A DNA stretch of 64,000 nucleotides from Balanoglossus misakiensis. Lineage: Eukaryota; Hemichordata. The notes under the pieces were generated by a model. That model was not told the DNA's origin and ran no database searches. It worked only from the letters and a program-made list of their open reading frames with translations. Below are positions 36,201 to 47,874 of the stretch, piece by piece. The position numbers and the translations under genes are program-made. Positions within the stretch are counted from its first letter, which is position 1, and each line of letters opens with the position of its first letter. The stretch is from assembly GCA_040954595.2 (NCBI GenBank), contig CM082577.2:3162001-3226000 (forward strand), in the 5' to 3' direction.

Positions 36201-38755
36201 TGGGATGATCTGTTGTGCCGCTGGTGAAAAAGACGATCATTGGCTCATCAGCCTTTGTCTTGACACACTGCAGACACAGGAAAGAAAACAAGATTAATCA
36301 GAAACAGTACATTATGTAATGTACATGTTCATAAATTTCTTCAACACATGAACAATTGAAAGACTTGTCTAATTCCTAAAACCATGTTCAATTTTCAATC
36401 AAACCAGTCCTGTGTGAGTATGCCCAATGGTACAAGCGATAAAACAACTTTACAGTGTGTTTAAACATTTTTGATTGATGGTCTGTCCGTATTTGGTCAG
36501 AACATGGCCTCGTGGGGGCGCTCCTCTCATTTGACTGCTAACTGTGCAACTAATTGTAAGCAACTTAGAGTGAGGCCTATAGGTGGATAATCAAATCAAC
36601 TCTATTATGGTTACACTAATAATGTGTGCTAGCTTTCAAGTACCTGGTGATCTTCAGATGCCTTGGCATATAATGAATTGAAATCTTTCCATCCAGGCCT
36701 TCAAAAGAAATGAAGGGAAAGAATTTTATGAAAACTTATAGTATTTCAAGGTGTAATTGTAATAACCAATCATGGATAAGCATTGCATTGTCTTTGTAAT
36801 CTTATTGTAATGTAATGTATTGTAATGTAATGTGATGTACTGTATTGTTATGTACTGTAGTTTGTTGCATTATATTCACTCTACTGCATTGTACAGAATT
36901 GTATTGCACTGAATTGGATTATATTGAATTGAATTGAATTGAATTGAATTGAATTGAATTGAATTCAGTTGAATTGTAGTTTGGTACATGTAACATCATC
37001 AACAGTTTATACTTCTGGCATATGCATTATTCACTGGCATTTGTTGAATACCAGCCAGGTTAAAAATTTTACCAGCAAAACATAAGAAAACTCCGAGGCA
37101 ACAATATTCTCACCTTGATTTCCCATCTCTTGATAAAAGCAATTTCTCTCGAACTTGAGGACATTCATCTATCACCTTGAAAATGTGGAAAGAATCTTTG
37201 AATTCAGATAAGACATTTGCCTACCCTGGTACATGTGTGTGTAAAATCCAAGTTTTCACACGTCGTGCCAGCATAATTTGGGCAAGTTGAGACTTGATGG
37301 TCGACAATTAAAAAAAATAATTTACATAAAACAGAACAAAACAATAAAACAAAACAAAAACAGAACAATACCAAACCAATACATGTATACCAGTAATGTC
37401 AAGCGAAGGGGTTTCTGAACAAAATCGAGCACTGACCTCATCAACTGCATCAGCACAGTCAGAATCTGTGATAATGCATGTGGCGTGTGAGTTCTGAAGT
37501 CGCCCTTTGATGTCTCTGCTTTTAAGCTGCGTTGTACCCGGGCTCAATACGATACCTGTAGAGAATGCAGTATACATGTATTTTGGAAAGTCACTGATAA
37601 AATTGTCTTAACTTCAGAAGATTGCTCTGTGCTCATGCACAATTCCACATTCAGAATTGCCATTTGTACCACTAAATATTTGGTCTAATAATTTCATTAT
37701 TTTGAATATGTGCAATACAGTTATTGGTCACGTTACCTGCCCTTATACATGCAATGTTAATCAACCACCACTCTGGAACTCTGGGTAAAATGACAATCAC
37801 CCTCTCCAGTCTCTGCACTCCACAGTCTTGGGTCAAAATGTTGGCAACTCTGTTGAATAATACAAAACAATTTGTTATACAATGATATTCCTTCTCTGCC
37901 ATCTTTGGTTTCTTAGCTTGCAATTTCCAATTCAGAGGTACAGTGAAACCTGTCTAAACCAAACCCTGTATAATCTGGTGTTCCTGCACACGGTGCTATA
38001 TGATTCTCCGGTCAGTCCTAACGCACAGATCAAAATTACATTTGACAAAAATAATGAGCAAACTGGGTATGAGAAGATTCAATGGGCAGAACTTACTTCT
38101 TCGATTTTGTGCTCAAATCTTGGAATGTCCACTTCAGTTCATTGCCGTTGTCATCAATCCACCAAAATGCCGGCAACTTCTTTTTTAATTTACCTGACTA
38201 GAGAATAAAAGAGAATGTTAAAATTAAAGGGACAAAGTCTCTCTCCTGCTGCCCTTTTTCCATTGTTTGATACAAAACACCGTTTATGTTTATGTACATG
38301 TGTATACATGTATGTAGTGAATGAACGTTCAACCACACACAACTTCCATCCCGCTTGTTGATATGGAGGGGATTCCTGTAAAGACTTCCTACCTGTTCCT
38401 TGTCTGCCCACACATCTATCACATCGCTGGCAAAGTTATAGTATTCCGGAACATCCAGCTTGAAATTTTTCCTGCCCACATCGTAGTCATTGAAGCCTGT
38501 CGATGAAATGGTCGACAGGAAGCCTCTTCTCTGTTGGAGCGCCTGTGGATGTGGTTGCCATGGTGACAGAAATTGCTCCCGTGTATGCCCAATGCCTCTG
38601 TACTCCGGACAACCAACCGTTGCTATGGACACCGCTCTTGTGCCTCTGCGCAATGCTCCAAGTAAATATCTCGATTGATGAAACCGCTGGCAGTTTGTGG
38701 TGTTGAACTTTGACCTCACGATCAGAGGTAAGCCTCCTGCAATCTTGCTTGCCAT
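33245..38755 (-). CDS. ACSM: Acyl-CoA synthetase, medium-chain (ACSM) family
   Basis: Fifteen exons, 644 residues: 38393-38755, 38097-38197, 37737-37849, 37437-37555, 37114-37175, 36644-36698, 36146-36267, 35768-35921, 35349-35477, 35101-35175, 34623-34805, 34158-34285, 33894-33993, 33607-33726 and 33245-33355; all phases agree. ACSM enzymes are mitochondrial and activate medium-chain and aromatic acids to acyl-CoA with ATP. Seen: [20 protein letters not shown] loop [11 protein letters not shown] (about 285-295); [18 protein letters not shown] (426-431); YLMGDRG (507-513); [27 protein letters not shown] with catalytic Lys 622. The 121-residue first exon is Arg-rich (likely mitochondrial presequence), longer than in vertebrate ACSMs as I remember them (about 577 residues). 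Oddity: Asp replaces the usual Gly in the ATP loop. Start: ATG 38755, or the in-frame ATG at 38800. Confidence 0.93.
34490..34595. mobile_element. Short TIR element, family C
   Basis: TACAGTGAAACCTGTC at the left and its exact reverse complement GACAGGTTTCACTGTA at the right bound 106 bases in an ACSM intron. A left end of the same type lies at 37939-37954 in another intron of the same gene. Non-coding, MITE-like. Confidence 0.75.
35538..35694. mobile_element. Palindromic MITE-like element in ACSM intron
   Basis: A 157-base foldback. About 36 bases at the left (TACACCCTTTTCATAAGTCT, then GCACCCTCATGCAAC) are mirrored at the right (GTTGCATGAGGGTGC ... AGACTTATGAAAAGGGTGTA) with a single mismatch seen. 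The middle is also partly self-complementary. No coding capacity. Confidence 0.8.
36045..36063. repeat. Microsatellite (ATTC)n
   Basis: Nearly five ATTC units in an ACSM intron, followed by a pyrimidine-rich stretch (TCTTTCTCTGTCTC...). Confidence 0.85.
36924..36966. repeat. Microsatellite (GAATT)n with degenerate (TGTAA)n flank
   Basis: About eight GAATT units. The stretch at 36800-36900 is a degenerate TGTAATG/TGTATTG pentamer array. Both lie in an ACSM intron. Confidence 0.85.
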
Positions 38756-40094
38756 GATGATTTGTAACACTTTGAGACTCCACGGACGGGATGTTATCAA
38801 TTCATATTAATACCTATAAACAAAATGATGGCAGTTGTGAAAATGTACGACATGATATTCCCGTTAAAACCTTTTTGGCTGAAAAATGAGCAATTATTTT
38901 TAAGGCAACTTTATGTGAATCAAACATATGAGCCAATCACAATAGACTGTGCTCATACGTAACCTCTGTCATGGCCCCGGAGAGTCGCCACGTGCCACGC
39001 GGACATCGCCACACAAATACTAGTATCATTGGCTAGGATCAGAAACAGTATCCATATAGTACCGGTACGGTGTAACGAGAGCGTCCTCTGGGTGGGGGTC
39101 CCCCGGGGGAGGGCGTCTTCGCAGCCACGGGTACAGCCGCAGCGAGGCGCAGCCATGGCTCGATGTCCTAGTTTTGGTGATTCTACACACTATCAGCAGT
39201 TCATTCGTTTTAAATAGCACTTACTTTTTGTGTTCGCTAAAACACGAAGTACCTGAGCAATGTCAGCTGATTCCGGAGCCCCGTACGGTCTGCAGTGTCG
39301 CTCCTGGCGTCGGCCTGTTTATGTAGACTTCTGATTCCGTCGTTCTCGGAGAATGAGGTTAGGTCGACCAGTTTGTGTAAGACTCGGGCGACAAAATGGG
39401 TCATAGTACTATCACTATAGCCCTACTTTTTTGCATATGTGATCCTTGACCTGATGTTGACATAGATCTGCTGCCCCTCCCCCTTTCAACCCCCTGAGTC
39501 CCATGATGCCCAAGGTCATCACAACCTAGAAAAGACCACCTATTCATAACCCATATAAAAGAACCGTTTATCAATGGAAATCCCTTTCTACGAATTTTAT
39601 CACAAGTCTTGCATTGTGCACTACTTTCAGGTCGTGTTGTAGAATGACTATTGATATCTCAGGGTAACCATATGGGGTACTAGTAACACACTTTTTCAAG
39701 TAGGCCGAAAACATGCCAAAACATTTCATGAAAGACATGACGCGTTTCCACACGCAAAACATATTTTATTTTCTGTATTTCAGTGAAAGCAAAAACATTA
39801 CTCTTGCATCCATGTAAATGTTGATGAAGAAGGCATATTTAAATCATATCTCGACACGAGAGTTTTGTTTGCTTTCGTCCACCCTCCAGTCTTTACACTG
39901 TTCATGGCCACGCCCAAATGTGTTCACGACACAATGTGCGACCTTGGTAACGGAAGTGAAAGACTTTCATGGCGGAACATGCAGAACATCCGTTATACGT
40001 CACTTGCAAACTGGATTTTGCAGCATGATAGTAGAAAAAAAACGAATCAAGGTGTATTTTATATTATGCTGGTTTTGAGAAGTTCTGGTCGCCT
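38756..40094. other. Intergenic between ACSM promoter and PM20D2 copy A
   Basis: About 1.3 kb. CpG-rich DNA at 38950-39350 could be the ACSM promoter or 5' UTR region. Small frames here lack recognisable features. A minus-strand AATAAA (39764-39770 region, TTTTATT on plus) could serve PM20D2 copy A. Confidence 0.5.
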
Positions 40095-40099
40095 TTATT
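40094..40099 (-). promoter_or_regulatory. AATAAA overlapping the stop codon of PM20D2 copy A
   Basis: The minus strand reads GGCAAATAAAGG: Gly, Lys, stop. The hexamer AATAAA spans the stop. Whether it acts as a polyadenylation signal is unknown; another AATAAA follows about 330 bases downstream. Confidence 0.4.
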
Positions 40100-42752
40100 T
40101 GCCTTTGTTTTTCTTCAGGTCTTCTTCGAAATCTGCTCGAATCTGTTTCATGACGTCATCACCTCTGAAGAAGACATCGAGAACCGTCGTAGCCATGGCC
40201 TTGGCTTGAGTCAAGGTCGGTTTCTGAGCCTCAGGTGCGCCTAAACACATACGTGTAGAGTAAGATGAAAATCCAATCAATCAGAGAAAAATGTTGACTC
40301 AGCGTTTTCCACAATATTTTAGGCCCCCTAACTGAAAAAGTAGGATGGGAACACTCCGTTTTCTCTCTATTTTGTATTTAAAATTAAATGATGTACAATG
40401 TATAAAGAAAAGGCATTAACTCAAAGCAAATTATGCATTGGTTATTATTGATCAACAATGTTACGATCTGTGTGACCAGGGCAATCGTTTCGGCGTGGAG
40501 GTACGGAGCGCCCTCAATTCAAACGAATTGACTGTACCTTACAGTCTATGACCAGGGGTAAACAGTTGGTATTAAAACCCACAATTGTGACCACTGTATT
40601 TACTTGTAGCACATACCTGCGGCTGCGGTGAAACCTTGGGAATGGTTGACGGAATCGGTTTCCAAACCATACATGGGGTGGATGGAGGGCACCTCGTAGC
40701 TGACATTCCCCATATCAGTTGACCCCGAAGACATTTTGGCAACCTGCTCGTCGGTTAGAAACTCCACTCCCATTGTCTGGGCGTTCTCAACGAACAGCTT
40801 GGTCAGAGGTGTGTTTGGAATCATGTTGGAGTAACTATCGTGGAATCTGACTTCCATCTACAGGAAAATGGGTCGAAACTAGTCATATATACTGAGCGAA
40901 GGTCTATCTCAATTGCTTGTTAGATTGCTTGTACGTGTTCTAGCATCTAGAGATAGGCTAGAGAAGCGATGAAGCAAGACATAGGCACGATAGATTGAAA
41001 AGTATATGCAGACAAAAAGCGGTAGTCCACATACTTTGCACCCTGTTGCCTTTCCAGCACCCTCAGCGCAAGCCAGTGTTCTGTCTTTCAACTCTGACAA
41101 TTCACTGTCTGTTGGTGTTCTCAGTATGTAGTTGACTACGGTCTTCTCTGGAATGATGTTTGGTTTGGTGCCTCCGTTCGCGATGATACCTGCATGTACG
41201 TGTACGTTGTGTGAGAAAGCACGACAAGCTGTAAATCCTGTAGCATTTTGAGGCATTCTCACACATAATGGGGTATGGATACCAGGCTAGTCAGACATGC
41301 ATCAGACCCGACGCAGACCTGCAGGTGAACTTCGGTTGTGTATAAAGGACCAAGTCGACATCAATTACAGCGGCCGAGATAAACGACATTAGTTCCATGC
41401 ATGGACAACTCAACATGTGGTTTACTAACACTGGAGCGTGTTTTGTTGCCATGGCTATATTGCTTACCATGAGTTCTCCATGTTGGTTTCATCTGTTGTC
41501 TCATCACTGACATACTCTGATAGAACATGACTGCAGCATCCAGGGCGTTGACGCCTTCCCAGGGCGCATAGGCTGCGTGGGATGCCTTACCATAGAATGT
41601 GACATCCAAACTGCAAAAATTGAAAGAAAGAAAAAAATCGGAATACCGTAATTTATCACATTATACGTATTTTAACATTCTTATTGCGCATACAGCATGA
41701 CTCCTCTTGTCGAGACAAAGATCCCCAAAGTCATTTCAACGGGACCAATATAGCAATACAGGATCGGAGTTTGTGACAATTGGCCAGTCTTTAGCTACTC
41801 ACCTTGGTTGAAATGCATACGTTCGAAATGTAGACGTTCACAGGTGATGATAATATGGTACTATTAACATTTGACAACTATAACTAACCTGCAATGTAGA
41901 AGGTCTGAACTCTACCTACTGTATTAATGACAACAATGGCATAGACGATATAAATAGCTTATTGCACGGATGGACCATCATTGCAAGGTCAATGTCCCTG
42001 AATGCCCCGGCGTCTATCAACTTGATTTTCCCTCCGCCACCTTCTTCGGCTGGCGTTCCCAAGACGGTCAGCTGTGTGGAAGAGAAGATTCGTGATGACA
42101 GAGCGCAAATACATAAATATAAATCGAACAGTTTTTCTCGAAATCGTCGCTCAGTCATTCTGAATTGTGAGACATCGTATGTACAGTGGAGCCTCGCTGC
42201 AACGAACACTATTATTACGAACATTCGGATATATTTCGGTATTTTGTCCTTTTCTGTACTGAAATTGAGTTCGTATCGGGGTTTCAGTACAGAGAACTCT
42301 TGGATTGAATCATAGTCTTACCACTTCTTCTACTGGCCCTGGAAAAAAATCAACACACGTCATGTCCAAATTACCTTTCCCAGTGGTTTTCCAGCTGCTT
42401 CCAGAGCCGCCTTGATTCCCAATCCAGCACCAGCTCCGGCCTCTGCGATCAGGTTGTGTCCGCACGCGTGTCCAATCTCAGGCAAGGCATCGTATTCACA
42501 GATCACACACGCGTTGACGCCGCCCTTTTCTTGAGTGCCAAACGTAGCTCTGAAGGCGGTGTCCAAAAGAAACTTCCTCTCGACGTCGAAACCACGATTC
42601 TCTAAAAAGTCAGTCAGAACTTGATGGGCGTGGTGTTCTTTAAAATTCAGCTCTGGGGTTTTCCAAATTTCTTGACTGAGTGCATTTAGGTCAGCTGCCG
42701 CCCGATCGATGGTTTCACAGGCGATCTTTTTCGCATTCTCCAGGTCGGCCAT
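40095..42752 (-). CDS. PM20D2: PM20D2-like M20 dipeptidase, copy A
   Basis: Six exons: 42375-42752, 41920-42071, 41468-41610, 41035-41189, 40617-40857 and 40095-40240; 404 residues, close to human PM20D2 (about 436). PM20D2 is a cytosolic M20-family peptidase that hydrolyses side products such as beta-alanyl-lysine in carnosine metabolism. Seen: [16 protein letters not shown] (metal site, Cys-x-His), [10 protein letters not shown] (the Glu pair), [45 protein letters not shown] and NHSQGF. Start: ATG at 42752 (MADLENAKK). Its neighbour copy B is divergent and head-to-head, about 2.8 kb away, with the same exon lengths except exon 5 (241 against 244 bases). The stop codon TAA lies inside an AATAAA string. 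Confidence 0.93.
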
Positions 42753-44033
42753 ACTGTATGCACACAGGTGTAGAATTAATTTATGCATATAGTGAACGAG
42801 TTCGGGCAATATAACACGAGGGGCGTAGCTGTCAGTTGCTTAAAACATATATGTTTTTCCACTCGCTTGTCAGAAGTGTAAATATACCCCAACCTCTAAC
42901 CTTGTTTAGCCTTTGAAACATGTACAAGTGAACCTCACTCGACCGCGTGATTTCCAAGATAAATCGCCTGCAGGCTGCAGTAATATATTGAGGGACAGAT
43001 TCTGTCGGGAGATTATATTACTGAATCGACGCTATGCCTATATGCATGTCACACGCTCAATCTGCGTGCGTTCTGATCTGAGCCCGATTGAAACGCATGC
43101 TTGTAATAAAAATACAATTCTTACAATCCGCCGCAGCGCTGTCGGCGGTATCCTAGGAAATTTGCTGTCGAGTTTTCTGATATTATTCTCTGTCATGCTT
43201 ACCTCGTGTGTTTTGCAGCAGGTCAGTTGCAGTATCTGGGTCAGAGTAATTGCGCACAAGGCCGTCGTGCACGTTGTTTCTGACCTGCCTATATGCATAT
43301 GAGCTGGGGTTAGTATTCAATAAAACGAGGTGTACCTATAAAAAGGCTCTATTTGCATGAAAAAGGTGACGACGTACACACGCGGGAAGATTTTAAATGG
43401 CCCGCGGACCCTTTATCAAATGTTTCTCATCAGCTGAAAATGGAAAGTATTGCGAAAGTGGCATATCTGTGTAAACACGTTTTTTGTATGATAGTCGGGT
43501 GTTTTTTCCATCATTCAGATATGATACATGGTCCGATGTGACCAGACAAAACTTGCTCATCACCAAAATTTAAAAAATAGAAATCTGCGTTCTGGGTGCC
43601 TTTGCAGGGTCACCAGTTGACCCCATATCTTATAAACACTCTTTGGGGCGATAACATAGTGAATATATAGAAGTACTGCGCGTTTCGAGCAGTGACAACA
43701 TACAGGTAAGTTGCACTTCGCGTGGGATAGCTCAAATGATCCGCAAAGGTTCAACCTAGTTTACTCTATACAATGTGGTATAAATGGATGAAAAGGGAAA
43801 GCTTTTGATGTTACCAATAGCTTTGAACAGCTACGCATGCCGCTCTGCTGTGCGGATCCCAAATTCATCAAGGTGACCCCGTCGGGAGAAAGTGCACAGT
43901 AACTGCATGAGTAGGCCTAAGTGGGCGTGAGTGGCTGGGGACAGGACAGCGTTTTTTTGCATTTCACCACCAAGCAAAGTCAATTTACAACTTTTACGTA
44001 AACATCGGCACACTAGTAGTGTAGAGCACACTT

Positions 44034-44187
44034 GGTTAGGGTTTAATAGGGTAAGGGCTGGGGTCACGATTAAGGTTAGCATTGGGTGAGGGTTAGGGTT
44101 CATTCACTCCATATACATGTATATACACACATATATGTGTAATACATGGAGTGATTCTGTGGAGCGAATACACCCTAACCCTAACCG
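44034..44187. repeat. Telomere-like TTAGGG/CCCTAA foldback
   Basis: Degenerate GGTTAGGG-type units at 44034-44102 (GAGGGTTAGGGTTCATTCAC at the right) face CCCTAACCCTAACC at 44171-44187. CACTCCATATACATGT and ATACATGGAGTG between them extend the inverted symmetry, so the stretch could fold into a hairpin. It lies near the midpoint of the inverted PM20D2 pair. Confidence 0.65.
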
Positions 44188-44287
44188 TTGAATATACCTT
44201 AACTCTAACATGTCAACAAACAAACGTGACCATATTTGTAAAAAAAAAAAAATAAACAGACATTTTTTGTTCATTATATCAATCAAT

Positions 44288-44324
44288 AACAAACAAACAA
44301 ACAAACAAACAAACAAACAAACAA
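44288..44324. repeat. Microsatellite (AAAC)n
   Basis: About nine AAAC units, flanked by AT-rich AATAACAAA strings. Confidence 0.95.
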
Positions 44325-45511
44325 TTTTGTTTATTTTGTCAATAACAACAAAATATTTTTTATTATATCAGTCAATAACAAAAACAAAAAGCAAACATAC
44401 ATACACACTACAGACAAGAGGAAGAGCTCCCTGTGATCACAGGTGCAGATAATTACAAAGTGATTGTTACTACCATCCACTAATCAGAGTACTCTCATTT
44501 TGACTCGTACCTAATTACTGTTGCCTATTTCTGTTCAAACCAATCGCTCTGATTTATAAACATGCGGGTTTGCAAGTCTCGTATGTCAAACAAGTTTTAA
44601 AACAAGCTGGTAATTCACCCCAGAAATAGAACCCGGAATATCAGTTTAAGCCGGGATCTCCTCTGAGCCGTTGACCTATTCCACTAGAAGCTTTGGCGGC
44701 GATCCCACATCGCAGATCCCATTCGAAAGGTATACGCGAAATTGGCGTATACAGTACACTGCAGGTCCGATCTCGAATCTGGACACTTGGGAACCACCCA
44801 CAGAATAAGGAGGTAACAATACACGTTGTCTGCGTTTAAAATTCAAAACCTCGGTGTTTTGCATGATAGCGTCGTCTGGGTTTTAACATATCATACGCAT
44901 AGTAGCTATGCAGCTCTTATTTTGTGTTGCAATTGGAACTTGGAGGGTATTGATTTTTGGCCTATGTTGGGGAAAGCCGCGTACGATTTTTAGCGCAGTG
45001 GAGACTGAAAAAAAGTGCTCCGACGCCCCTCTGATAATTTTATTATGTAGCACATTTTGTGAGATTTCCTAGCACCAGCTTCTCCCGCTACAGGATTCTA
45101 CTATGGAGATTTAGCTAGTATTGAAATCAAAGATTAGTTGTGTACTTCAAACACGCGCTCATCTATCAGACTATTGTCGTCTACGCCCTTTTACTTTCTT
45201 TGTTGAGTCTTGCATTGCACCATGTTGGAAAACAAGCGAAATTGCGGATCTCTTATGTGTAGGTGGCTATCTGCCCACCACTATATAGGTTATATGTCAG
45301 AATCATGAAAGAAATATTGCATTTTGACGCCGTTTTTTTACAATGTCTTTCTTGCCATTTAAAGTGGTGGTTTAGCCATTAGATAGTAAATGAACCATAA
45401 TCAGAAGATGAAAGAACGTGAAAATATGTTTAATGGTAAACGATTAAACACTTTATCGTTAGTTTTTGCAGTAAATAGTGTCCGCCCTACACGTCAAGCG
45501 CCCAGTACAGT

Positions 45512-47874
45512 ATGGCCGATCTGGATAACGCAAAACAGATCGCTTGTGAAACCATCGATAAGGCAGCAGCTGACCTGAACGCTTTAAGCCAAGAAATATG
45601 GAAAAACCCAGAGCTGTATTATGAAGAACACCACGCCCATCAAGTTCTGACTGACTTTTTAGAGAATCGTGGTTTCGACGTCGAGAGGAAGTTTGTTTTG
45701 GACACCGCCTTCAGAGCTACGTTTGGTTCTCAAGAGAAGGGCGGCGTCAACGCGTGTGTGATCTGTGAATACGATGCCTTGCCTGAGATTGGACACGCGT
45801 GCGGACACAACCTGATCGCAGAGGCCGGAGCTGGTGCTGGATTGGGAATCAAGGCGGCTCTGGAAGCAGCTGGAAAACCACTGGGAAAGGTAAATTATCC
45901 CGTCGTTTACTTCAAAGTTGTCTGAATCCACCCGGCTTTACTGCTTGTACTATGTGTTCACGCTTATAATTTCTCTCCGTCGCAGTCTAACGAGTATTTG
46001 GTTATTTACAGTTGACGGTGCTGGGCACACCAGCCGAGGAGGCAGGTGGCGGAAAAGTGAACTTGATCGACGCTGGTGTATTTCAGAACATTGACCTTGC
46101 CATGATGGTTCATCCAGCGAATAAATTAACCGTTTCCGCTCCTCCATTTGCGGCAAAAATACAGTAAGTGTGTTTAAAAAAATGATCATCCGGTATTACA
46201 CACTTTGACGTGTTAGTAACTGTCTCATACGGGCACATTTACCAGCACGCCCCCCCCCCCCCATTCTAAGAACGTACTAAAAATGAAAACTTATATATGG
46301 CATGCTATTATTTGACTATTTTAATAGTAAAGATTAAAAGAAATAACTTCTCTAATATATTTCCATTTGACTGTGTTACAGCCTCGACGTCACATTCTAT
46401 GGTAAGGCATCCCACGCAGCCTATGCACCCTGGGAAGGCGTCAACGCCCTGGATGCTGCGGTCATGTTCTACCAGAGCGTGTCAGTGATGAGACAACAGA
46501 TGAAACCAAAATGGAGAATTCAGGGTAATGAATGACTTAGAGCCCCAATAGCTGCCACTTTCAGCTTTAATTCGATAAAATACTGCAGTGTTATCCTTAG
46601 CTGACAGACGACCCCATGTGCCCCCTCCCATTTTCTCTACGACCGCCCGCCATCTCCTGTCCCATCCCAGGGTACTATTTTGATATCCTTGCTTATAGGG
46701 ATCATATCTAATGGAGGAGCCAAAGCAAACGTTATACCGGAGAAGAGTGTTGTCAACTTCTCGCTTTTAACACCAACGCAAGCTGAACTATCAGAGTTGA
46801 AAGAAAGGGCACTGGCCTGTGCTGAAGGTGCAGCCAAAGCCACCGGGTGCAAGGTATTTTATTCAGTAATAAAACACCATCGGGTTACGGTATTCCACGA
46901 AATTTTGGCCAATTCACGACATAAACGCACGCACGAGAGATTGATTAAACTGGTCATGAGCGACTGGTATACAAACATTGTATGCGGTCGTGGTTTATTT
47001 GCTATTATATTACTCCATTACAGTATAAATTCAAGTTTTGCATAGCTTCCAACCATGGTATATATCATGGACGCAGCACTTATTTCCGCGCCTCGGCCAA
47101 TCGGATCGCTCAATTAGCACCGTCAATATGCACGCGTACTGGTAAAACCTTTCTTTAAATCTCAACATTGATTATTGGCATCTTAAAACAATTTGCACAC
47201 AGATGGAATACAGCTACAACACGTATTACGCCGACATCATCAGCAACAAGTCGCTAGTCAGTCTTTTCGTGGGAAATGCTGAAAAAATTGGTGTACAATT
47301 CACACCTGAAGCTGAAGTGGACAGGTTGCAATTGAGCGCGTCATCTGACATGGGCAATGTGACCCACCACGTACCCGGCATCCATCCCACGTATGGCCTG
47401 GAAACGGATTCTTTCAATCACTCCCAGGGTTTTACAGTAGCGGCAGGTATGTGACGTTTATATTTATTGTTGTGCTTTATATTTTAAATCGGAGAAGCAA
47501 CATGGTGTGCATATATTGCCGTATGTCTCAAGGTGTGTAAGTTCTTGGTATCAATTTGTGAAAGCCAATATCATGCCTTCTTGAGAAAAATAATGCCACA
47601 GCTTAATTTATTTTCATGCAATTAGCTTTGACATATAAGTCAAGAGTGGCTCCTAATTATAACATTGAGTGTGTGCCTTTTGTTATTCACACATACAATT
47701 GCACCTTATTCACTGTATGCATGTCTAGGTGCGCCGGAGGCTCAGAATCCGACCTTGACTCAAGCCAAGGCCATGGCTATGACGGTTCTTGATGTCTTCT
47801 TCAGAGGTGATGACGTGATGAAACAGATCCGTGAAGACTTTGAAGAGGACATGCGCAAGAGTGGAAACAAGTGA
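45512..47874 (+). CDS. PM20D2: PM20D2-like M20 dipeptidase, copy B
   Basis: Six exons: 45512-45889, 46012-46163, 46382-46524, 46699-46853, 47203-47446 and 47729-47874; 405 residues. Metal-site segment [16 protein letters not shown] with Cys 97 and His 99; [10 protein letters not shown] with Glu 135 and 136; [42 protein letters not shown]. Reaction as for copy A: metal-dependent hydrolysis of amino-acyl dipeptides, cytosolic (no signal peptide). Start ATG 45512 (MADLDNAKQ) aligns with copy A. By eye exon 1 differs from copy A at 9 of 126 residues and exon 3 at 4 of 48, while about half of exon 5 differs. Splice sites are all GT-AG. Confidence 0.94.

Larger units (their letters stand above)
42753..45511. 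other. Divergent spacer between the two PM20D2 copies
   Basis: 2.76 kb that must carry both promoters. No supported gene. Contains the telomere-like foldback at 44034-44187 and an (AAAC)n repeat. Just before both ATGs the bases ACAGT are conserved; beyond that the two 5' flanks do not look alike by eye. Confidence 0.55.

Noticed and set aside
38953-39220. Overlapping small frames in CpG-rich DNA upstream of ACSM
   Set aside because: All are overlapping frames of one GC-rich stretch; none shows a motif or a splice link to a gene.
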